Source: Bacteroidaceae bacterium (GTDB lineage Bacteria; Bacteroidota; Bacteroidia; Bacteroidales; Bacteroidaceae). From it: DNA of 12,725 bases. Both the position numbers and the translations under genes were made by a program. The stretch lies in assembly GCA_017633615.1 (NCBI GenBank), contig JAGBPB010000104.1:1-12725 (forward strand), written 5' to 3'. The notes beneath the pieces are model-generated. The model saw only the letters and a program-made list of their open reading frames with translations. It was not told where the DNA came from and searched no databases. This document shows, piece after piece, positions 7,220 through 12,725 of this stretch (position 1 is the first letter of the stretch; every line of letters starts with the position of its first letter).

Positions 7220-10200
7220 TTCAGTCTCAAGCTGGCGAATGTACTCCGTAGGACTCACGCCGTAGTACTGCTTGAACGTAGTTGAGAAGTGCGTCTGTGA
7301 GGCAAATCCTACGCTGTAAGCAATCTGTGATACGTTTACGCGCTTCTCCTTGAGAAGCTTCATAGCCTGCTGCATACGGATATTCTGCACAAATCTGGCG
7401 GCTGAGAATCCCGTCAGCTCCTTGAGCTTGCGATGCAGCTGCGTGCGGCTCATACCCACCTCATCAACCATCTGCGAAATATTGAACTCACTGTTGGAGA
7501 TATTCTCATTAACAATCTCCATGACACGTTTCATGAACTGCTCATCGCTGGATTCAAACTGGACAGGATCAACATGCTGAGCCTGCTCCTGCTGTCCGGA
7601 ATACTTGCCCTTAACGATAAGACGGTTATTGATAAGGTTAGCCATAAGTGACTTGAGCTCACTCATATAGAACGGCTTGGGCAGATAGCTGTCAGCACCG
7701 GTGTCAAGACCCAGCATACGGTCCTGAAGCTTGTTCTTGCCGGAAAGCATGATAACCGGAATATGGCTGACCAGTGAATTGCCCTTGAGAGCCTTAACCA
7801 GCTGGATACCATCCATTTCAGGCATCACCACATCAGTGATGATAAGGTCAGGAGTCTGGGATACGGCAATCTTAAGAGCCTCTTTACCGTTGCGTGCGGT
7901 AATGATCTTGTAGTTGTGCTTGAGGCTGTTTGACAGGTAATCAAGCATGGAGTCATCATCATCCACAAGCAGGACACGCAGATTGCTTCTGGACTGCCTC
8001 TCATCCTCTGAATCATTCAGATCCAGGCTGTTACGGCTGCGTTCCAGCTGCGGACGTGCCACCTGATCCGGCTCCACCAGGTCATCGGGTGAGAAATGAC
8101 TGTTGCCCAATGGCAGACGGAATGAGAATACACTGCCGCTCTCTCCGTCCCTGCGGTTATCGGCCTTAATCGTACCGTGGTGCATATGAATAAGCATCTG
8201 GCTGTAGTTCAAGCCGATACCCATACCCATGGTAACTGATGTAAGCTTGTTGTCAGCGCGGTAGAAACGGTCAAACACCTTACCCGCCTCCTCCTTGTCC
8301 AGCCCTATACCGGTATCTGAGACGGAGACCTGTACATAATTGTGCAGAGACCCGGTTTCATTGTCATCAGTACCCACCTCAACGTTAATTTCAATAGTAC
8401 CGTTGTCAGGAGTGTATTTGAAGGCATTTGAGAGCAGATTCATCATGACCTTGTCAATACTGTCACGGTTAATCCAAACGGTCTGCTCAGCCATGGAATG
8501 ATTGAACCTGAAGTTTATGTTATGCTTCTCGGCCGTCTGGGTATAGAGTTCAAACGGTCCCATGAGGAAGTTAATGAGGTCTGTCTCAGCAAAATGCAGA
8601 TGCATCTGGCCCTCATCATACTTACGCATATCAAGCAGCTGGTTTATCAGTGACAGTATTCTGGTTGAGCTGCGGTGCATCTGACGCAGGTTTGACTGGA
8701 CACCAGCCGGCAGATCCTCATCCTGAAGCATATCTTCAAGCGGTGATATGACCATTGTCATAGGCGCACAGATCTCATGCGCCACATTGATGAATGACTG
8801 GAACTTGGCCTCATCCATCTCACGCACACGTGACTTCCTGCGCATTCGCAGTATGACCAGCATAAAACCTGCAGCAAGCAGAGTGTAAACGCAATACATC
8901 CCGAATGAAGCGTACCAAGGCGCCTCTATCCTTATGGAATATGTACGGGGCTTTGAAACAATGTCATTCAGACGGGCACGTACAGTCAGGTTATATCGGC
9001 CGTGTCTCATCTTTGAGAAGGTAATCCTGTTCACGCCGGCAGGGTTGCTGCTCCACCCCTCCTTATCTGGATTGAATGAGTACTCATAAATGATACTCAT
9101 CTCCTCACCGTAGTTCAACGTACTGAATTCCAGCGTAAAAGAGTTATCCTTGTATGCCAGACGGAACTGATCGGACAGGCTTAAAGGCTTTTCTGATATA
9201 CGTTTCCTGCCGGACAACGTCTGTGAGGTTATCATCTCACCGTTGAGATAGAAACCTGTCAGGATAACCTTGTTTACTGTTGATTCGGTCGTAATCCAAT
9301 ACGGGCAGAATGATGTGATACCCGCATTGCTGGCAAAATAGGCAATGTCATTCAATGATGAGAACGCCGATACCCTGTTGAACGCCTGTTCCTCAGTATA
9401 GAAGCGGCTTATCTCAAAATCGTCAGGATTTATGCGGTTGAGCCCGCCCGGCGTAGCCACCCAGATATAACCCACATTGTCCTTTATCATTCCGCGGACA
9501 TCATTGTTTGATAGGCCCTTATCTGTATTTAGCAGGCTTGCTTCACCGTTTGTGGTGTTGTAAACTATCACGCCCTTAGGGGTGCCGAACCACATTATAC
9601 CCTCCGTCTCCTCAAGCATACAGGTGCAGCTTGACGTCTCCATGGCCTGAGCCAGTTTGTTATTAGCCACAAATGAGTTATGGTCTATGTCAAAGCAATC
9701 CACACCGTTGTCATGGCCTATCCACAGGCGGTTCCAACTGTCTACAACCATATAGTGTATCCAGTCATTGGTAAGCCATTGGCCGTTCCTGTTCCGCTTG
9801 GCAAAGTCAGAATAGAGTTCAACCTTCATGTCATTGGGGTTGAAACGGCTGAAACCGTTACCTAATTCTGAATAATAGATACGGCCCTGATGATCCTCAG
9901 CAATGGATGATACATTTGAATACTCATTGGTTATGGCCCTCTTGACAATACCTGAATTGGTATCAAGCAGGGCAAGTCCTCCGCTTGGGAATCCGGTCCA
10001 TATCCTGTTATGACTGTCACGGAACAGACAGCTTATGTATGGTGCATTCTTGTCATAATACAGCACATTTCCGTCACTTGACATGCATACAAGTCCGTTA
10101 TTGTTATATCCTACCCACAGGCGGCCCTCAGTATCCGTTACCATAGCGGTAACGGTTCCTGAAATATCCTCCTGATAATCAGAGAACCTCCAGTAGTCAA

Positions 10201-11173
10201 ACTCGTTGCGGTCATTTGTTACAAGTATGAAATCAGACTGGAAACAGCCTATCCATATGTTTCCCGCCCTGTCCTTGTAATATGCGCTCACATCCAGCTT
10301 CTCAAGGCTGCGGTCTGACGGTTTCAGCTCAACCTTTTCAAGCTTATCATCCTTCAGGGTGAGCAGGCCCTTTCCTCGCAGGGATATCTTGATGCCGTCA
10401 TTATCCATGAATGAATGGGTTATCTCCCATACTCCTTCATCAGGTGTAAGTCTCTCCAGCATTCGTACTGCCGGATCCCATACAAACAGATGGTTGTTTG
10501 TGGTAATGTAGATGTTTCCTTTGCTGTCCTTGTTTATGCCCGTAATGTCGCGGTCTATCATATCCGTACGGAAATCAGATACCTTATCCGTTTTGGGATC
10601 ATACAGGATTACGCCGTTTGATGTTCCCACCCACAGTGTTCCTTCAGAGTCTTCAAGCATGCATCTGAATACTGCCTGTGAACGCGAATATGTATTCAGG
10701 CTGACCACTCCGTGAGTCTGGTCCGGATTATGCGGATCCACCCAGAAAATGCCGTTTCCGGGGGCTGCTATCCATATGCGGCCGTCACTGAGCTGTGTAA
10801 TAAATTGTATATAAGGTGACCGGCTGTCTGGGAACGGAACAGTATGGAACTTCCTTTCACTTGCTCTCAGATACTGGACGCCGCGGTTTGTTCCAATCCA
10901 TAATGTTCCATCTGCATCAGTGTAAAGACTCCTTATGTAATTGCTCATAAGTGACAGTGAGTCATCGTCAGAATGATAATACTTGAAATAATTGTATCCG
11001 TCATAACGGTTCAGTCCGTTCTCCGTTCCAATCCATATAAAGCCCGATAAGTCCTCGCAGATGGCATGGAAACGGTTATCAGTGAGCTGTCCTATAGGAA
11101 ATCGGTATGTTCTCTGTGCGTTTGCATTCAACAGGAACAATCCGGCAAGCAGTACAATTATCGGTTTGCGCAT
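7202..11173 (-). CDS. Hybrid two-component system sensor/response regulator (HTCS)
   Basis: This is a 1323-residue membrane protein. Domains in order: signal peptide (1-20, ending NANA before QRT); at least twelve two-component propeller repeats such as GFIWIGTENGLNRYD, GTLWVGTSNGVILYD and NRLWIGHDNGVDCFD (about 35-620); a Y_Y_Y-type immunoglobulin-like domain (about 680-750); one transmembrane helix (about 755-776); HisKA with H799; HATPase with N-box N916 and G1 box DTGIG at D953; a receiver with phosphoacceptor D1114 and LPKPF; and an AraC-type helix-turn-helix domain (about 1224-1312). Such proteins sense oligosaccharides in the periplasm and activate glycan-degradation genes. The H-box is HEICAP rather than the usual HEIRTP/HELRTP. 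I chose the ATG at 11173: an upstream in-frame TTG (11188) would lie almost at the predicted transcription start and lengthen the signal peptide oddly. It is divergent from the SGNH esterase gene, its probable target. Confidence 0.96.
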   Translation of the reverse strand: MRKPIIVLLAGLFLLNANAQRTYRFPIGQLTDNRFHAICEDLSGFIWIGTENGLNRYDGYNYFKYYHSDDDSLSLMSNYIRSLYTDADGTLWIGTNRGVQYLRASERKFHTVPFPDSRSPYIQFITQLSDGRIWIAAPGNGIFWVDPHNPDQTHGVVSLNTYSRSQAVFRCMLEDSEGTLWVGTSNGVILYDPKTDKVSDFRTDMIDRDITGINKDSKGNIYITTNNHLFVWDPAVRMLERLTPDEGVWEITHSFMDNDGIKISLRGKGLLTLKDDKLEKVELKPSDRSLEKLDVSAYYKDRAGNIWIGCFQSDFILVTNDRNEFDYWRFSDYQEDISGTVTAMVTDTEGRLWVGYNNNGLVCMSSDGNVLYYDKNAPYISCLFRDSHNRIWTGFPSGGLALLDTNSGIVKRAITNEYSNVSSIAEDHQGRIYYSELGNGFSRFNPNDMKVELYSDFAKRNRNGQWLTNDWIHYMVVDSWNRLWIGHDNGVDCFDIDHNSFVANNKLAQAMETSSCTCMLEETEGIMWFGTPKGVIVYNTTNGEASLLNTDKGLSNNDVRGMIKDNVGYIWVATPGGLNRINPDDFEISRFYTEEQAFNRVSAFSSLNDIAYFASNAGITSFCPYWITTESTVNKVILTGFYLNGEMITSQTLSGRKRISEKPLSLSDQFRLAYKDNSFTLEFSTLNYGEEMSIIYEYSFNPDKEGWSSNPAGVNRITFSKMRHGRYNLTVRARLNDIVSKPRTYSIRIEAPWYASFGMYCVYTLLAAGFMLVILRMRRKSRVREMDEAKFQSFINVAHEICAPMTMVISPLEDMLQDEDLPAGVQSNLRQMHRSSTRILSLINQLLDMRKYDEGQMHLHFAETDLINFLMGPFELYTQTAEKHNINFRFNHSMAEQTVWINRDSIDKVMMNLLSNAFKYTPDNGTIEINVEVGTDDNETGSLHNYVQVSVSDTGIGLDKEEAGKVFDRFYRADNKLTSVTMGMGIGLNYSQMLIHMHHGTIKADNRRDGESGSVFSFRLPLGNSHFSPDDLVEPDQVARPQLERSRNSLDLNDSEDERQSRSNLRVLLVDDDDSMLDYLSNSLKHNYKIITARNGKEALKIAVSQTPDLIITDVVMPEMDGIQLVKALKGNSLVSHIPVIMLSGKNKLQDRMLGLDTGADSYLPKPFYMSELKSLMANLINNRLIVKGKYSGQQEQAQHVDPVQFESSDEQFMKRVMEIVNENISNSEFNISQMVDEVGMSRTQLHRKLKELTGFSAARFVQNIRMQQAMKLLKEKRVNVSQIAYSVGFASQTHFSTTFKQYYGVSPTEYIRQLETEENTSK

Positions 11174-11202
11174 ATCGGGAAAAAACAAAGGTTGTCGTTT
11201 GG

Positions 11203-11210
11203 CAAAGATA
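11203..11210 (-). promoter_or_regulatory. -7 promoter element for the HTCS gene
   Basis: The minus strand reads TATCTTTG, a full TAnnTTTG match, 29 bases before the ATG at 11173. Transcription would start near 11196, leaving a short leader. No clean TTTG is seen at -33, which may mean a weak or regulated promoter. The expected -33 region is close to the first repeat of the 11227-11286 cluster. Confidence 0.6.
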
Positions 11211-11226
11211 GTCCAATATTTCCAAT

Positions 11227-11286
11227 TGTTCCATACCCCATTGGAACAAATCTTAATACATGGAACACATGGAACACCTTAATACA
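11227..11286. promoter_or_regulatory. Cluster of TGGAACA and CTTAATACA repeats, possible HTCS operator
   Basis: TGGAACA occurs at 11242-11248, 11261-11267 and 11270-11276, and inverted as TGTTCCA at 11227-11233. CTTAATACA occurs at 11252-11260 and 11278-11286 (26 bases apart). ATGGAACAC is a perfect 9-bp tandem at 11260-11277. The cluster lies between the divergent -7 elements, 58 or more bases upstream of the esterase -7 element and just upstream of the HTCS one. That is where an AraC-type activator with autoregulation would bind. The repeats are seen directly; the operator role is inferred. Confidence 0.5.
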
Positions 11287-11343
11287 AGCTACATTTTTTC
11301 ATAGTATTTACTTTTTTGGTTCTTTCAGACCACTCTTTTTGCG

Positions 11344-11351
11344 TACCTTTG
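11344..11351 (+). promoter_or_regulatory. -7 promoter element for the SGNH esterase gene
   Basis: TACCTTTG is a full match to TAnnTTTG, 40 bases before the ATG at 11392, so the leader would be about 34 bases. The nearest TTTG upstream (11315-11318) is 25 bases away, too far for a standard -33, which fits a promoter that needs an activator. Confidence 0.6.
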
Positions 11352-11391
11352 GGAGAGTAATCGGATTATTAACAATCAAAACCATATAACT

Positions 11392-12591
11392 ATGAGAATT
11401 AAAAGTGCATTACTTACAGCAGTCCTGTCATTTATGGCCATCAGTACAGCCAGCGCAGGCAAACATTGGGTAGCAACATGGGCCACCGCAGAGCAGGTGG
11501 TTGAACCGCATAACTGCCCCCCTGCCCCCGGTTTGGGAAACAATTCAATACGTCAGATAGTCCAGACATCCATCAGCGGCAAGGTGGTACGCGTCAAGTT
11601 CTCAAATGAGTTCAGCCAAGGCCCTGTAACCATAAATGCCGCTGAGATAGCACGCGCGGCCACAGCAGGCAGCAGCAGTGACATCATCAGCGGAACTGAG
11701 GTTAGCCTCACATTCGGCGGCAGCAAGTCAGTTACCATACAACCGGGTGAACTTGTTACATCTGATCCCGTCAAGTTCCCCATGCGCACACGTGAGAACG
11801 TAGCCATAACGATGCATCTGGGTGAGGCTTCATCAACCAGCGTTACCGGTCATCCCGGTTCACGCACAGACTCATATCTCATTGAAGGCCAGGGTTCAGA
11901 CTTTACGAATGCCGTCAAGACCGCTCACTGGTACATAATCAATGCAATAGAGATCAAGGCTGAGAAGAAGGCCCGCGCCATTGTTGTTCTGGGCAACTCC
12001 ATCACTGACGGACGCGGCTCTACCACCAATGAGCAGAACCGCTGGACCGATAACCTGTCACGCCGTCTGCTTGCAAACAAGAAAACCAGCCGCGTATCAG
12101 TCCTCAACATGGGCTTGGGCGGCAACTGTATACTGAACGGCGGCCTTGGACCCACCGGAAAGAGCCGTTATCCGCGTGACCTGTTCCAGCAGGAAGGTGT
12201 AAAGTATATCATTCTGTTTGAGGGAGTCAATGACCTGGGCGGACGTGGCGATGCAGTTGAAAAGGCCAAACAGATCATTGAGGTTTACAAGCAAATCATT
12301 GCTGAGGCTCATGAGAAAGGCATTTATGTATATGGAGCCCCTGTAATGCAGTTCAAGGGAAACAACTATTACAGTGAGAACCATGAGGCCGGACGCCAGC
12401 AGCTCAACCAGTGGATACGTAACAGCGGTTATTTTGACGGAGTAATAGACTTTGATGCCGCTATGGGTAACCCCGATGACCCGGCACAGCTTAACCCCAA
12501 GTATCTGTTTGAGAATGACTACCTGCATCCCAATGCCGAGGGCTACGTCCAAATGGGTAACTGCATTGACCTAAAACTCTTCGAAAAATAA
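11392..12591 (+). CDS. Secreted SGNH/GDSL hydrolase, XynE-like carbohydrate esterase
   Basis: This is a 399-residue exported enzyme; the signal peptide is residues 1-22 (ends ASA before GKH). The N-terminal ~185 residues start KHWVATWATAEQ and form a beta-rich domain typical of XynE-like proteins. The SGNH catalytic domain follows: block I VVLGNSITDG with nucleophile S203, block II MGLGGN (G244), block III FEGVND with N280, and block V DYLHPNAEGY with D376 and H379. All catalytic residues are intact. XynE-like esterases are associated with arabinoxylan breakdown in Prevotella, where they would remove ester groups from plant polysaccharide; substrate specificity cannot be read from sequence. 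It is divergent from the HTCS gene across a repeat-rich regulatory region. No other glycan genes are visible in the window. Confidence 0.93.
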   Translation: MRIKSALLTAVLSFMAISTASAGKHWVATWATAEQVVEPHNCPPAPGLGNNSIRQIVQTSISGKVVRVKFSNEFSQGPVTINAAEIARAATAGSSSDIISGTEVSLTFGGSKSVTIQPGELVTSDPVKFPMRTRENVAITMHLGEASSTSVTGHPGSRTDSYLIEGQGSDFTNAVKTAHWYIINAIEIKAEKKARAIVVLGNSITDGRGSTTNEQNRWTDNLSRRLLANKKTSRVSVLNMGLGGNCILNGGLGPTGKSRYPRDLFQQEGVKYIILFEGVNDLGGRGDAVEKAKQIIEVYKQIIAEAHEKGIYVYGAPVMQFKGNNYYSENHEAGRQQLNQWIRNSGYFDGVIDFDAAMGNPDDPAQLNPKYLFENDYLHPNAEGYVQMGNCIDLKLFEK

Positions 12592-12601
12592 TTCCCCCCA
12601 C

Positions 12602-12659
12602 AGGGGCACAACGAGGGGCACAAAGGGGACGGTTCTTTTCGGGCCAAAGGGGACGGTTC
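12602..12659. repeat. Short direct repeats downstream of the esterase gene
   Basis: AGGGGCACAA occurs at 12602-12611 and 12614-12623 (period 12). CAAAGGGGACGGTTC then occurs at 12621-12635 and 12645-12659 (period 24). The GGGGACGGTTC core resembles short dispersed repeats seen in many bacterial genomes near REP-type or IS200-like transposases. CCCC-ACA-GGGG (12596-12606) just before it could form a small hairpin after the esterase stop. Confidence 0.6.
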
Positions 12660-12675
12660 CGTTTGGCACTGCCAC

Positions 12676-12723
12676 ATAGAATCCTAATTGCACGAATAGT
12701 ATTTGTAGTAATTAGGGTTCTAT
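12676..12723. repeat. 14-bp imperfect palindrome at the right window edge
   Basis: ATAGAATCCTAATT (12676-12689) and AATTAGGGTTCTAT (12710-12723) pair over 14 bp with one G-U, around a 20-base loop. There is no T-tract, so it is not a standard terminator. Being next to the GGGGACGGTTC repeats, it may belong to the same repeat unit or mark the end of a mobile element outside the window. Confidence 0.55.
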
Positions 12724-12725
12724 TC

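Noticed and set aside
7350..8169. Plus-strand open frames opposite the HTCS kinase and receiver region
   Set aside because: They are antisense to a gene with intact conserved motifs and show no recognisable protein features.
11174..11188. Upstream TTG start adding MFFPD to the HTCS
   Set aside because: It would begin almost at the predicted transcription start and extend a signal peptide that is already complete from the ATG at 11173.
11227..11248. TGTTCCA/TGGAACA inverted pair as a terminator of the HTCS or esterase gene
   Set aside because: It lies between divergent promoters, where no transcript should end, and has no T-tract.
12602..12659. Repeat cluster as a CRISPR array
   Set aside because: There are only two copies of a 15-base unit, the spacer is 9 bases, and no cas genes are present.

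Overview
The window looks like a chromosomal segment from a Bacteroidales bacterium, most likely Prevotella or a close relative. Several things point there: three promoters carry the Bacteroidetes -7 consensus TAnnTTTG; there is a giant hybrid two-component regulator of the type that controls polysaccharide utilisation; the secreted proteins carry the Bacteroidetes N-terminal pattern ending in an 'IDSVRF'-like motif and a type-IX-like C-terminal tail; and there is a XynE-like SGNH esterase of the kind described from Prevotella. The genus is inferred, since no marker gene is present.

Left part (1-2266). Two secreted proteins lie on the minus strand with an ATGA stop/start overlap: a small protein with a sorting-tail-like C-terminus, then a von Willebrand A-like protein that runs off the window edge. 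Next to them is a scarred stretch. It holds the C-terminal remnant of a UmuC-type DNA polymerase on the minus strand, and head-to-head with it a short plus-strand gene of the phage-associated, macro-like A1S_2505 family whose start looks damaged. This stretch ends at a bidirectional terminator directly beside a tRNA-Ser(UGA), on the 3' side of the tRNA where integrating elements normally sit.

Middle part (2267-6982). A compact plus-strand operon encodes a DUF389 membrane protein, MutS2 and endonuclease IV (Nfo), with spacings of a 4-base overlap and then 1 base. The last two are DNA-maintenance enzymes and all expected catalytic motifs are present. Downstream, between convergent nfo and the regulator gene, about 220 bases carry no ORF but contain a long nested inverted repeat closing a multi-branched fold. 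This is the best candidate for an undescribed structured RNA or small mobile unit here.

Right part (7202-12725). A 1323-residue hybrid two-component sensor/regulator (beta-propeller sensor, kinase, receiver, AraC-type DNA-binding domain) is divergent from a secreted SGNH esterase. Their shared 218-base intergenic region has one -7 element per direction and, between them, a cluster of TGGAACA and CTTAATACA repeats that could be the regulator's operator. No SusC/SusD genes are visible, so this looks like a minimal sensor-enzyme pair, or the edge of a larger locus. The right edge holds short direct repeats (CAAAGGGGACGGTTC, twice) and a 14-bp palindrome, which look like dispersed genomic repeats.
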